Below, piece by piece: positions 26,783-36,241 of a stretch of 64,000 bases of DNA. Within the stretch, counting starts at the first letter, position 1. Each line of letters opens with the position of its first letter. The position numbers and the translations under genes are program-made. A model generated the notes under the pieces. That model was given only the letters and a program-made list of their open reading frames with translations. It was not told the DNA's origin and made no database searches. The stretch is from positions 1 through 64,000 of the forward strand of contig NZ_MJEH01000009.1 of the NCBI RefSeq assembly GCF_001742425.1. The letters are read 5' to 3'. This DNA comes from Bacillus solimangrovi. GTDB taxonomy: Bacteria; Bacillota; Bacilli; Bacillales; Bacillaceae_N.

Positions 26783-26815
26783 CAAAAAAGCCAGCATTGA
26801 GAAATGCTGACCTTT
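26783..26815 (-). terminator. Terminator of the first PA-like toxin gene
   Basis: Minus strand GTCAGCATTTC-TCAATGCTGGC followed by TTTTTTG. The adjoining sequence CTTTCCGTATCTTAGATTTG recurs 3' of the other two toxin genes. Confidence 0.85.
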
Positions 26816-26872
26816 CCGTATCTTAGATTTGTGTTTATATAGAAAGAATATTATTTATAAACTTACTACCCT

Positions 26873-29800
26873 TTAATAAAAATACCCGACAATCTCTACA
26901 TCAATCGCCGCATCACTATCAACTGTTTTCCAATCACCATACTTAGGCGTCATTTCAAATGAATATGGATCTCTTGTGTCTGCCTTTACATACATAAGAC
27001 CACTATGGTGAACTGACTTAGCATCCACACCCTTAGCATATTGTGATGAAGACGTACCTAAATAGATAAAGTTGTCATTAATTGTGAACTTAAAGTTACT
27101 TGCCCCAATACCTTTGGCAGTAACATTTACTAAAAATGCTTTAGGAGTTTCTTTAAAATCTCTCGTTTGTAATGGTATTAACCGCGTTTCTTCATCTGTT
27201 GTAGAAGGTGAACCGACATCGACTGGTGTATCAAATTTTTCATAAAACAAATCATTTTGTGAAGCACCACCATCTGCAAAATAACCAAGTACTTTTATGT
27301 CATACTTCTCATCCGCACCATCACCAGTTGCTCTCCAACTACCTAATGAGATATCTACTGATATTTCTGATGGTTTACTACTATTTGCAGGAACGAATAC
27401 GACATTACTATGAATAGGGTCATAAATTGCACCAGGCTCAAGTCCTAACGCATGTGTTGGTGATGTTCCAAGCTCTGAATAAGATGAGCCATTTAACTTC
27501 ACTTGAACTTTGTTTGACGATACTCTATGTGCATCAACTTGTACGAGATATCCTGTCGCATTATTTATTCCAGTAGAAAATTTATAAGACCCTTTTTGTG
27601 TATAGGGCTCCGTATGTTCGAATGGTGTAAATTTTGATGATACGCCTGTTCGGTCAAAATAACCGACAAGATTTACAGATGTACCTTCTCCAAAGTATCT
27701 ATTTTTTGCTTCAAATGACAAGTCCTTACTCGAAACTACAACTGTTGTGTTATGTGTTGGACGTTTTTCTGGTATTCTCGTAATCAACTTAAGTGATGAA
27801 ATCTTATCATTGAAGTTCAATGCATTTAGATTAGGAATATCACCTGTAATTGGTATATACTCTCCAGTGTAGTCGTAGTTTGTTTTATCAAATGCAATTA
27901 AACCAATTTCAGGTAACGGATTCAGCACTTTTACTGAGCTAAACTTATCATTCCAATCACTTCCGATATTATCTTCACCAATGATATAGTCTTGATATGC
28001 ACCATTGTAGTTCGTATGTTCGTAGAAACGATACACTGTTCCATAATACATCTTGGCAAAAGCAATATTATTATTGAAATTTCTCGTCCCTGAACTTTGA
28101 CCTTTGTATATTACGTCTTGGAAGCTACTTAGATCAGGAATTGACTCATCAATTACCGCATAGCTACCATCAGATTTATAAATAATAATTTTTGCAAGTT
28201 TATCTGGATTATTTCTAACTGAAATTGAGGATGTACCTGAAATCCATGCATTAACATTATCAAAATCTGTTGTCATTCTTAAAGAAAAATTACCAGAATA
28301 ATTTTTATCAGAGAACAATTTAAATTCTGGACACTCATGACAAAGGGTTTCAACGTAAGACACTTTATTTGTCAGATCATTAATTTCATTCAAGTTATGC
28401 AAGCCTATATATTGACCTGTAGGAGTCCAACGTTGCCACCTACCACTAGCATCATCATTATCATGAAACTTAAGACCGATAAAGTAATTCATATCTTCTG
28501 CACCGAAAGTTTGGAAAGAAGCCGCATCATCATTAATAGTGAATCCAGATATATCCTTATCACCATATACATCTACATAGTCCGTATTATATGAAGTCGT
28601 CTTAATATTATCTTTATTATTTTCATATAGTCTTACATATGGCTTCCCTGACTGACCGATAATCCGGATTGAAGATGTTCGATTATCAAAGTCTACACTA
28701 TTATTAGAAAGATCCCTATCAGAACCAGTTAATGCTAGAACATCATCTTGTTGTCGATAGTCATAATAGTTATATAAAACCATACCATCTCCAGATTCTC
28801 CATTTTCAAACTGGATCGAGCTTATCATATTGTTCATATTTACCTGATGAGCGAAACCACTTCGCAAATCTGATCTTGAACTTATTATACTCCTTATCCA
28901 TTCACCGCTTGCAGTATCTTCATAATTAGCAGATCCATATAATTTATATCGTGTAGCTGCTGCTCGATATTCAATCGGATAATCATTTACACCTAAGTAT
29001 ACTCGTTGATTTCCGATATCAGCTCGACGCCTATTCGTCGTCGTCTTCGTATTCTTCACTTCAAACACAAACGATTCCGCACTTGGATATTTTTCTGGCA
29101 AACTTGTAATATCAGAAACTTTTTCTGTTCGTTCTAACGGTACATAACCTAATCCCTGCTTAGATAATCCATAAGGTGTTAAAATGTATGCGATTGTTTC
29201 GTTTCCATTTGTATCAGTCGCAGTTATAATCGCATCCTTAAACGAAATATTTAATTGATTCGTCTGAATAGCTGATTCAAAGATACCATCATAATTACCA
29301 TTCTCATCTATATCTTCTAAAGGTAAATTCAAAGTTTCACCATTAGCTAGTTGAACAGTTGCAGTCACACTTTGAATGTCATCACCATTTTCCGCCACTT
29401 TAGCAACGACTTGTTTACCGTCTTCATCATAGAAGACATATTGAACATATGGAGAACCATTTAGCTCAGTTTTTTCTATCACGATATCCATTCCAGGACG
29501 TAATTCAATATCAAAAAGATTATCAGCTTGTTGGAAAATCTCAAAGTCATCATTATTTTCAGATAACAGGAATATTCTCCAAGCATCATTTACTTCTTCA
29601 CCATCAATCATAAACTTCCCATTTACGAGTTCTGCATCAAGTACAAGCTCTAGTGCTTCACCTAATGTCGTTTCAGGGTTAAATTGTGAAAAAGCAAGGC
29701 TTGGATCATTAGCAAATACTTTTAATTTCTTTTCACCCTTGTTCGGATGAACATACGTGATGCTTGCCGATACTGCATCAATTGCAGCCTCATATAAATT

Positions 29801-31930
29801 CCAATCTCTTGTTGCTGTAATTGAACCGTCTGCTTCAATCTGCTTTACTTTCGCTTTAATTTGATCGGTAGATAATGAGATTGGATAACCCATTTGAATT
29901 AATTGCACTTGATCAATTGACAGGTAGATTGGCTCTGTATCATTCGTACCTGTTTCAATATTTTTTAGTGCAACTGTCTGCTCATTGTCAGGATGCGATT
30001 CGCCAGGTGCAATACTGCTTATCGTATTTGCACTAGCTGTAGTTAGTGATACAGCCGTTTTATTACCAACTTGTAGTGACAAACTAGGAATAACATCATA
30101 AGCTGGTGCGGTCCCCTTATTTGTATATCTAACATTCCACACACTTGTTGCGGCTTGTGAAGGGTTTGACGCTGTTGCCTGACTCCAACTCGTCGTATCT
30201 TCATTGCTTTCTACATGAGTAGTTGTCTTTGTCTTGCTATTATCCCATTGCCCATTCGCTTCTCCATAGACCTTACCGCTTATCTTCGCACTGGCACCAC
30301 CTTCTTTTATGCCAAAACTTTTTTCTGCCGATACTTCAAACCCTGCTTTAAATCCAAGTGATCTTGCTTTTGTTTTACTGTCAGCCGTACTATCACTCCA
30401 TGCATCTGTTATTACAGTACCATCAGTAGTTGTAATTGTTTCATAAGGGGTAATAGTTACACCCTCAATTTCTGCTTGAATATCAGGAAAAGCAGGTACT
30501 AACGGATGTGTAGCAAGTGATGCGATTGCACGATCGACTTGCCCTGTTACTTCTTCATAATCACTATATGGGTCTTCGTCTGTACTTCTGCTAAAAGGTG
30601 ATGTAATATATTTTTGTACACCAAAGTCAGTAAATTCATCATCCCATAAAACTAACCCTAAACCTGGTATATACGTATACCCTTCCATTTCCCATTCATC
30701 AACAATTCCGTCATTATCAGTATCTACTTCTGAAGATGAATCATTTACACCTACTAAGTCTGCTAAACCTGTTGTTACTCCTAACAGACCTGCATTTGAT
30801 ACCTTTTTAGCTAATGTTTCTGTTTCCAATTGTTCTTCTGTTGGTTCTATTAATTCTGATGACTCTGTTGCTTCTGCTTCTTCAACTTGTTCTTCTGTTG
30901 ACTCTGCTGTTTCTACTTCTTCAGCCTGTTCTTCTGTTGGATCTGTAGCTTCTACTTCTTCAACTTGCTCTTCTGTCGGCTCTGCTGATTCTACTTCTTC
31001 AACTTGTTCTTCTGTTGGCTCAGTTACTTCTACATCCTCGACTTGTTCTTCTGTTGGCTCTGTAGCTTCTACTTCTTCAGCCTGTTCTTCTGTCGGCTCT
31101 GTAGCTTCTACTTCTTCAGTTTGTTCTTCTGTCGGCTCTGTAGCTTCTACTTCTTCAGTTTGTTCTTCTGTCGGCTCTGTAGCTTCTACTTCTTCAACCT
31201 GCTCTTCTACTAGTTCCTCTGTTGACTCAACTAACTCTTCTTCTGGAATTTCAAGTAATTCTATCGCCGGCTCTTCAATGACTTCTACTAGTTCATCAAC
31301 CATTAATTCTTCTGGTGAAATTGAAATGTCTACATCCTCACTGTGTACAGGTAAAAAGATATTTTCTTTTGTAATAATTTCTTCTTCTTGGCTATCACTA
31401 CTCCATTTAATATCAAGATCTGTGAGCGGTTCGTCTGAATTACTATAGGCTACTCGAATGTGATATAACTCGCCTGCTTCTAATTGAATTGCGAGTGGTT
31501 CGAAATTCAATCCATTAATAAGTAATTCGTCGTTCACCCATAACTTTACATGTTCATTATCAGACGTTGTAAACGTATATTCTTCCGAGTAATCTGGTTC
31601 AATGGTTCCTTCCCATTTAATCGAGTGGACGTTCTCCATCTTCTTCTTAAAGACTCTCGGAATATTAAGTGAATCAAGATCATACATGGCATCCGAATCT
31701 TCCATTCGGATTAAGAGATGTTCTGAGAATTGTGAATCAGAATAGTATGTACCCTCTAACCCATTCGTAATAATCGGTAATTCATTCATATCTTGATTAA
31801 CTAATTGTCTAGGTTCATTTTCGGTTGTTTTAGCATAGATTGCTGAGTGGGAAAGCGGTATCATTTGTGTTGTTAATGCTAATGATGTAAGTACTGAAAC
31901 GAAACGCTTTCTGCTTTTTGAACTTATCAT
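26873..31930 (-). CDS. Protective antigen-like binary toxin B component, paralogue 1
   Basis: I place the start at 31930 (after GAAGGAG), giving 1685 residues; an upstream in-frame extension to 31990 lacks homology in the paralogues. Order: signal peptide (1-34); PA14 domain (about 56-195, NGLEGTYYSD, WEGTIEPDYSEEYTFTTSDNEH); eight 13-residue Glu-rich repeats (about 251-354); the calcium motif DTDNDGIVDEWEMEGY (403-418); the PA/Vip1 pore-forming region (YSDYEEVTGQ, HPLVPAFPDI, NKGTAPAYDVIPSLSL, TTLGEALELVLDA; about 400-920); betagamma-crystallin-like motifs such as NDKFSSVKV (about 990-1430); and a C-terminal module ending VGYFY. The family forms oligomeric pores delivering enzymes into eukaryotic cells; no enzyme gene is adjacent. 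Two palindromic sites lie upstream. Confidence 0.88.
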   Translation of the reverse strand: MISSKSRKRFVSVLTSLALTTQMIPLSHSAIYAKTTENEPRQLVNQDMNELPIITNGLEGTYYSDSQFSEHLLIRMEDSDAMYDLDSLNIPRVFKKKMENVHSIKWEGTIEPDYSEEYTFTTSDNEHVKLWVNDELLINGLNFEPLAIQLEAGELYHIRVAYSNSDEPLTDLDIKWSSDSQEEEIITKENIFLPVHSEDVDISISPEELMVDELVEVIEEPAIELLEIPEEELVESTEELVEEQVEEVEATEPTEEQTEEVEATEPTEEQTEEVEATEPTEEQAEEVEATEPTEEQVEDVEVTEPTEEQVEEVESAEPTEEQVEEVEATDPTEEQAEEVETAESTEEQVEEAEATESSELIEPTEEQLETETLAKKVSNAGLLGVTTGLADLVGVNDSSSEVDTDNDGIVDEWEMEGYTYIPGLGLVLWDDEFTDFGVQKYITSPFSRSTDEDPYSDYEEVTGQVDRAIASLATHPLVPAFPDIQAEIEGVTITPYETITTTDGTVITDAWSDSTADSKTKARSLGFKAGFEVSAEKSFGIKEGGASAKISGKVYGEANGQWDNSKTKTTTHVESNEDTTSWSQATASNPSQAATSVWNVRYTNKGTAPAYDVIPSLSLQVGNKTAVSLTTASANTISSIAPGESHPDNEQTVALKNIETGTNDTEPIYLSIDQVQLIQMGYPISLSTDQIKAKVKQIEADGSITATRDWNLYEAAIDAVSASITYVHPNKGEKKLKVFANDPSLAFSQFNPETTLGEALELVLDAELVNGKFMIDGEEVNDAWRIFLLSENNDDFEIFQQADNLFDIELRPGMDIVIEKTELNGSPYVQYVFYDEDGKQVVAKVAENGDDIQSVTATVQLANGETLNLPLEDIDENGNYDGIFESAIQTNQLNISFKDAIITATDTNGNETIAYILTPYGLSKQGLGYVPLERTEKVSDITSLPEKYPSAESFVFEVKNTKTTTNRRRADIGNQRVYLGVNDYPIEYRAAATRYKLYGSANYEDTASGEWIRSIISSRSDLRSGFAHQVNMNNMISSIQFENGESGDGMVLYNYYDYRQQDDVLALTGSDRDLSNNSVDFDNRTSSIRIIGQSGKPYVRLYENNKDNIKTTSYNTDYVDVYGDKDISGFTINDDAASFQTFGAEDMNYFIGLKFHDNDDASGRWQRWTPTGQYIGLHNLNEINDLTNKVSYVETLCHECPEFKLFSDKNYSGNFSLRMTTDFDNVNAWISGTSSISVRNNPDKLAKIIIYKSDGSYAVIDESIPDLSSFQDVIYKGQSSGTRNFNNNIAFAKMYYGTVYRFYEHTNYNGAYQDYIIGEDNIGSDWNDKFSSVKVLNPLPEIGLIAFDKTNYDYTGEYIPITGDIPNLNALNFNDKISSLKLITRIPEKRPTHNTTVVVSSKDLSFEAKNRYFGEGTSVNLVGYFDRTGVSSKFTPFEHTEPYTQKGSYKFSTGINNATGYLVQVDAHRVSSNKVQVKLNGSSYSELGTSPTHALGLEPGAIYDPIHSNVVFVPANSSKPSEISVDISLGSWRATGDGADEKYDIKVLGYFADGGASQNDLFYEKFDTPVDVGSPSTTDEETRLIPLQTRDFKETPKAFLVNVTAKGIGASNFKFTINDNFIYLGTSSSQYAKGVDAKSVHHSGLMYVKADTRDPYSFEMTPKYGDWKTVDSDAAIDVEIVGYFY
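30870..31210 (-). repeat. Coding minisatellite, 39-bp unit (TEPTEEQxEEVEA)
   Basis: Eight imperfect 13-residue units in toxin paralogue 1. Homologous arrays lie in paralogue 2 (12-residue unit TEPTEEQVEEEV, about nine copies, 40200-40540) and paralogue 3 (TEPTDEQTEEVES, six copies, 45770-46010). Unit length and copy number differ among the three, as expected for expansion by slippage or unequal exchange. Confidence 0.85.
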
Positions 31931-32035
31931 TTTGTAACTCCTTCCCACGCTTGAAGTATAAATTTTCATAATGTCTAATAAATCTTTCATAACAAAAACT
32001 AACTATTCTACTAAATAAAAAATAAAGTTGTCGAT

Positions 32036-32065
32036 TTACATGAAATGGCTCATTACAACATACAT
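32036..32065 (-). promoter_or_regulatory. Short leader ORF (9 codons) upstream of toxin 1
   Basis: AAAGGTGGTGG precedes an ATG that opens MYVVMSHFM and stops, about 105 bp before the toxin start codon. Comparable strong ribosome-binding sites followed by a start-stop lie in the leaders of toxins 2 and 3. Confidence 0.4.
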
Positions 32066-32156
32066 TTCAACCACCACCTTTCAGAATATTCAAATATATT
32101 ATCTCAAAAAAATATCAACTATCATTATCAATTACAATATGTGATTATTCCATTTA

Positions 32157-32174
32157 TTAGTTAGTACAAACTAA
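32157..32174. promoter_or_regulatory. Palindromic operator-like site upstream of toxin 1
   Basis: TTAGTTAGTACAAACTAA, an 18-bp near-palindrome (two mismatched positions) centred on GTAC, about 225 bp before the toxin start codon. Confidence 0.55.
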
Positions 32175-32312
32175 TATCTAAAATATGACTATACAATAAA
32201 ATAACTGAAAACTTCGTAACTGTCTATTACTCTACTATGATAGATTGAGCAATAAATATAAAATATCTCCACTAGATTAATGTTCTAGTTAATCAATAAA
32301 ATACACAATCAG

Positions 32313-32334
32313 TTAGTTAGTGTAAACTAACTAA
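32313..32334. promoter_or_regulatory. Perfect palindromic operator-like site upstream of toxin 1
   Basis: TTAGTTAGT-GTAA-ACTAACTAA: perfect nine-base arms with a four-base spacer, typical of TetR-family operators. It is the best copy of the motif found before all three toxin genes. Confidence 0.65.
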
Positions 32335-32657
32335 TATAATATATGATATTCATTACTGTTTCAATAAAAACTTCTTGCACCTTGAGCACTTTTTAATTAT
32401 CAACTAAAGTTACTTTTTTCAAAATATCATTTCCCATCTGATTAATCACCTTCATCATAGTGCAAATGTTACCAATACATAGTGATATTAGTCACTTATA
32501 GAAAAATTTATAAATAAAATCTAATTATGGTAATGGAACAGCTTTGATTAAGAACGAACTATTTGTGATCTTAACTTTAATTTTTCATACACGTCATGTT
32601 GCAAATTTCACAATCGTTTATTTTAAACTTATGTGACGGACTCTCATAATAAATACA

Positions 32658-32690
32658 GGGTGTCCATAAAACTATTTTATGGACACCCAT
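32658..32690. terminator. Rho-independent terminator
   Basis: GGGTGTCCATAAAA-CTA-TTTTATGGACACCC, about 130 bp beyond the nitroreductase stop; the T-richness is moderate on both sides. Confidence 0.75.
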
Positions 32691-32816
32691 CTTTACTTCA
32701 CAAACGTATGAGAATAATGGATTACCTACACATGTTAGATCATGAATATCTCTTGACCTAACAAAATATCATTTGAAATCATTTCTAATTATCGTTACCC
32801 AATATCTAATGTAGGT

Positions 32817-33428
32817 TTAGATAAATGTCACTTTCTCTTCTAGTGAAGCTCTTACCTTTGGCGGTGTGCCAGGTTCTTTTCGATATCCCATAGGAATGAC
32901 TAATGCAACTTCATACTCCTCAGATGAATAGTCTAATAGTTTTAGTACTTCATCATTTACGAATCCTTCCATTGGGCATGTATCAATTTCAATTGATGCA
33001 GCTGCCATCATTAGGAATGATCCTGCAATATAACATTGAGATTTCGACCATGAAGTGAATGTTTCACTGTTAGGGAACGATTCTAAGAAGTTAATTGCGA
33101 TTGGAACACCGTTCTCAGGAATTCGCTCACGGATTAATTGATTTACTTCTGGAGATTTCGGATCTAATAACTTATCTTTTTTAGCTAAAATAACTGCAAC
33201 GGCACTAGCGTCTTCAACTTGTTGTTGGCTAAAGCACACGTCTTTAAGCTTTGATTTCATACTCTTATCTTGTACAATGATATATTCCCAGTGCTCAAGG
33301 TTTAATGAAGAAGGAGCTTTTAATGCACTTTCTAATACAAACTTCATATCTTTTTCTGGAATTTTTTTATTTACATCGAAATGACGGACTGCATGGCGAT
33401 ATTGTAACGCTTCTGGGAAACTTAACAT
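32817..33428 (-). CDS. Nitroreductase-family oxidoreductase
   Basis: A 203-residue FMN-dependent nitroreductase-fold protein. RHAVRHFD at residues about 10-17 and APSSLNLEHWEYIIV at about 37-51 are the FMN-phosphate and N-terminal family motifs; CPMEGFVNDEVLKLLD near residue 150 matches the region that closes over the flavin. The frame opens at 33437, but that ATG overlaps the AGAGGG site, so the ATG at 33428 (MLSFPEAL) is preferred. It is divergent from an HxlR-type regulator, a frequent partner that senses quinones or electrophiles. Native substrate unknown. A second nitroreductase is at 59978. Confidence 0.88.
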   Translation of the reverse strand: MLSFPEALQYRHAVRHFDVNKKIPEKDMKFVLESALKAPSSLNLEHWEYIIVQDKSMKSKLKDVCFSQQQVEDASAVAVILAKKDKLLDPKSPEVNQLIRERIPENGVPIAINFLESFPNSETFTSWSKSQCYIAGSFLMMAAASIEIDTCPMEGFVNDEVLKLLDYSSEEYEVALVIPMGYRKEPGTPPKVRASLEEKVTFI

Positions 33429-33678
33429 AATGAACATCCCTCTCTCATTTTTATTTTTTCAAGAAAATAATCGTTACTAACTACTATTTATTGTAATAAA
33501 AACATATGATCTAGATATTGTTCATGCATGCAATGACATTAACTTAAAGTAAGAGATGGTACCAGATCTCTACTTGTTGAAAGATTTGTTTTTTTAATCC
33601 TTCTACGGTAAATTGTAAATATAAAATAATGTAACGTAAATAAGTCAAATTTTATTGACCATACAAGGGGGTTATCTT

Positions 33679-33990
33679 ATGGCATTATCGAGGAAAAAGC
33701 CATGTGAGGAACTAAGCAAATTAGAAAAAATTCTTATATCGATTGACGGTCGATATACCCCACTATTAATACTAGCTCTTGAAAAAAATCATAGGTTCAG
33801 TGATTTACTAAGAAGATTGCCTGAAGCGAATAAACAAAGCTTATCAACAGCATTAAAACAACTAATTAAGTATGAAATTGTGTTCAAAGATGTTATAAAA
33901 GAGTCTGCTCCACAACATATTGAATATGGACTAACCGAAAAAGGGAAGAGAGTACGAGGAGTCCTACTCCAAATGTCAGAGATTTTGTAA
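33679..33990 (+). CDS. HxlR-family transcriptional regulator
   Basis: A 103-residue winged-helix protein. After KPCEELSKLEKILISIDGRYTPLLILAL come the recognition region FSDLLRRLPEANKQSLSTALKQLIKYEIVFKD and the wing and closing motif YGLTEKGKRVRGVLLQM, all matching HxlR. I choose the ATG at 33679, seven bases after AAGGGGG, rather than the TTG at 33655. The single Cys near residue 8 is where redox-sensing HxlR proteins usually carry their sensor Cys. Divergent orientation to the nitroreductase suggests that it regulates that gene. Confidence 0.85.
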   Translation: MALSRKKPCEELSKLEKILISIDGRYTPLLILALEKNHRFSDLLRRLPEANKQSLSTALKQLIKYEIVFKDVIKESAPQHIEYGLTEKGKRVRGVLLQMSEIL

Positions 33991-34079
33991 TATCTATAAA
34001 AGGTTAAACAAGACAAAATTTTTGTTCCCTCAGTAAAAATACTTAGATCATAACTTACATTTAAAATTTAAAGTAAAAA

Positions 34080-34112
34080 AAGGGTATCAAATCCACATAG
34101 ATTTGATACCCT
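34080..34112. terminator. Bidirectional terminator
   Basis: AAGGGTATCAAATC-CACATA-GATTTGATACCCTT with A-rich 5' and T-rich 3' sides, between the convergent HxlR and Dps genes. Confidence 0.85.
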
Positions 34113-34152
34113 TATTGCATGATCTATTATCGTTCAACGAAACCTGAATCGA

Positions 34153-34596
34153 TTATTTTGAGTTGAAGGCGTTCAGCATCCAAATATGCTGCTCCAATGA
34201 TGTTTTAATGCCAATAAACAAATCCGCAGTTGGTTGATCGTCTGAACCATCTGCTGTGTTGATGATTTGCTTCGCGTCATTAACAACCAGTTCAAAATCA
34301 TTTACTAAATTTCCAACCATCTCATGGGCTGTTTCTTTTCCATTAGATTCTTCAATTGTAGCCACCTCAAGGTATTCTCTCAATGTTGCGACTGGTTTTC
34401 CTTTGATCGTTAAAATTCTCTCAGCAATCTCGTCGATATAATTTCCAGCTTCATTATAGTATTCTTCAAACTTTGTATGCAAAGTGAAAAACTCTGGACC
34501 TGTTACGTACCAGTGGTAATTGTGAAGCTTCGTATAAAGAACATTCCAATTTGCAAGTTGTTTGTTTAATGCAGCAATTAGTTGTTGATCCATCAT
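34153..34596 (-). CDS. dps: Dps-family DNA-binding ferritin-like protein
   Basis: A 147-residue ferritin-like mini-ferritin. LHNYHWYVTGPEFFTLHTKFEEYYNEAGNYIDEIAERIL contains the inter-subunit ferroxidase ligands (His, His, Asp, Glu) in the expected spacing, and the C-terminal helix ends LEQHIWMLNAF. Dps proteins assemble as dodecamers, oxidise Fe(II) with hydrogen peroxide and protect DNA in starvation or oxidative stress. The ATG pair at 34596 follows AAAGGAG. Whether it is the stress-induced (Dps) or peroxide-regulated (MrgA) form cannot be told. Confidence 0.92.
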   Translation of the reverse strand: MMDQQLIAALNKQLANWNVLYTKLHNYHWYVTGPEFFTLHTKFEEYYNEAGNYIDEIAERILTIKGKPVATLREYLEVATIEESNGKETAHEMVGNLVNDFELVVNDAKQIINTADGSDDQPTADLFIGIKTSLEQHIWMLNAFNSK

Positions 34597-34804
34597 TTCA
34601 TTTCTCCTTTTAAGCTAAATTTTTGTTTAAATATTATTTCATTCAAATCTCTTAGGACAAACCTTCATATTGTTATATTGTGAGGAAATTGTCCATATTA
34701 CACCAAACTATCATAAGTTTTTGCTTCGTGTTCCATATAATGTTACAACTTTTCAAATTCTAAATTTATGTTTAAAAAGAGAAACTTCTATTATCTTATC
34801 ACTA

Positions 34805-35806
34805 TTATTGGCTCAACCATGAGTTTGCAAGAGTTAAAGCGCCCTTATTTGCTTCCGTATCTGCTAAAGCATTTAACATAACAAAATCATGAATGATCCC
34901 TTGGAATCGGACAGCTGTTACATCCACATCAGCTTCTCTTAGTTTATTGGCATAAGCCTCACCTTCATCGCGTAACACATCCGCTTCAGCAGTAATAATT
35001 AAGGCTTTCGGAAGGCCTTTCAATTGCTCTATATTTGCACGTAATGGCGAAGCTGTAATTTCATTTCGTTCTTGCTCATTCGTTGTATATTGATCCCAGA
35101 ACCATTGCATTCCATCACGACGTAAGAAGTATCCTTCTTGAAACTGCTCATAAGAATCAGTGTCAAATGAAGCATCAGTTACAGGGTAGAAAAGAAGTTG
35201 CTTATCGATTTTTGGCCCTTTACGTTCCTTTGCCATCAGAGTAATCGCTGCGGACATGTTACCACCCACACTATCTCCTGCAACTGAAATCTGTTGAGTA
35301 TTCATTCCATACTCTTGTCCATTTTCTGAAACCCACTCTAATACTGCATATATTTCTTCGATAGCAATCGGATATTTTGCTTCAGGTGATAGACTATAGT
35401 TTGTAAATACGACAGCTGACTGTGAACCGACAGCTAATTCCCTTATTAAGCGGTCATGTGTATGCTCATTTCCAAAGACCCAACCTGCACCATGTGTGTA
35501 TAAAATAACAGGAAGGTTATTTGGTGCATCCTTTGGTTTTAGGATTCGAACTGACACTTTTCCTGTTGGCCCACCACTAATCATAATGTCTTCAATATCT
35601 ACTGGCTTCTTGTCTATTGGAGATGATTGAACCTCATCTACTGCTTTTCGACCTTCCTCTGGTGCAAGATCAAATAGATATGGCGGGTTTTTAGTAGCTT
35701 CAACAAACTCCTGTGCTTCTGGTTCAAGTACAACCTTATTATATTTTTTTCCTTCAACTGACATACTAACTTTGTTGGTATTTTTATTTGAGTCATTTTT
35801 CGGCAT
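34805..35806 (-). CDS. Alpha/beta-hydrolase, HSL-type esterase/lipase
   Basis: A 333-residue enzyme with the hormone-sensitive-lipase signatures: the oxyanion motif as HGAGWVFGN (about residues 105-113), the nucleophile elbow GDSVGGN (about 178-184), an Asp in ITAEADVLRDEG (about 273) and a His in IIHDFVMLN (about 303). It should hydrolyse short-chain esters. The first 40 residues are hydrophilic with no signal peptide. A TTG at 35821 is in frame, but GGAGG lies between it and the ATG at 35806, which is the likely start. A paralogue has decayed at 15865-16640. Confidence 0.88.
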   Translation of the reverse strand: MPKNDSNKNTNKVSMSVEGKKYNKVVLEPEAQEFVEATKNPPYLFDLAPEEGRKAVDEVQSSPIDKKPVDIEDIMISGGPTGKVSVRILKPKDAPNNLPVILYTHGAGWVFGNEHTHDRLIRELAVGSQSAVVFTNYSLSPEAKYPIAIEEIYAVLEWVSENGQEYGMNTQQISVAGDSVGGNMSAAITLMAKERKGPKIDKQLLFYPVTDASFDTDSYEQFQEGYFLRRDGMQWFWDQYTTNEQERNEITASPLRANIEQLKGLPKALIITAEADVLRDEGEAYANKLREADVDVTAVRFQGIIHDFVMLNALADTEANKGALTLANSWLSQ

Positions 35807-35926
35807 TTTTTCGTCCTCCAATTTTAATTTATTATCATAGGATGCTTTACTATGGAACGGTTATACAAGACATTCTTTCTTTTTAACAAACTAAAAATCG
35901 AATCACTTTTAAATTGTTGTAAACTT

Positions 35927-35940
35927 AATTGTGCACAATT
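35927..35940. promoter_or_regulatory. Palindrome upstream of the esterase
   Basis: AATTGTGCACAATT is a perfect 14-bp palindrome extended by TTA on one side and TAA on the other, resembling MarR-type operators. It lies 120 bp upstream of the esterase start; no MarR gene is nearby. Confidence 0.4.
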
Positions 35941-36241
35941 TAATTTTGTAAAATAAATATAACAAATTCGAATGATAATAGTCAATAATAATTTTCTAAT
36001 TTTTATCACATGTCAACCGAGACTTAGACCCCCATTTCAAAGCTTAGGAGAATTAACGAAGTTTCATCCTCCCCTTATGTCGTATAAGTATCAGTTATTG
36101 TCTCATTGGTTAGAATTTTTTCTTCACACAAAAAAGCCAGCATTTTGAATGCTGACTTTTCCGTATCTTAGATTTGTGTTTAAAAGAAGAACGATTCATT
36201 TTTTATACTTATACAACGTTAATAAATAAGTGTTCTAACTT
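35941..36241. other. Intergenic region with 3' flank of toxin 2
   Basis: AT-rich DNA without a gene. The last 100 bp (terminator and following sequence) are nearly identical to the 3' flank of toxin 3 at 41726-41835. Confidence 0.6.
36130..36160 (-). terminator. Terminator of the second PA-like toxin gene
   Basis: Minus strand GTCAGCATTC-AAAATGCTGGC followed by TTTTTTG; same sequence as at the end of toxin 3. Confidence 0.85.

Larger units (their letters stand above)
31931..32816. other. Long AT-rich leader of toxin 1 and nitroreductase 3' region
   Basis: This 886-bp gap holds the leader ORF, two palindromic sites and the terminator at 32658-32690. I see no further protein gene. Confidence 0.6.

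Noticed and set aside
30870..31210. CRISPR-like regular spacing of repeats
   Set aside because: The 39-bp period is in frame with a protein-coding repeat, units vary at third codon positions and there are no spacers or cas genes.
31004..31213. Plus-strand repetitive ORF (FFCRLCSFYF-type repeats)
   Set aside because: It is the complementary read of the Glu-rich minisatellite in toxin 1; no start signal.
31931..31990. 20-codon N-terminal extension of toxin 1
   Set aside because: The paralogues start at the equivalent of position 31930, where an RBS is present; the extension encodes no signal-peptide features.
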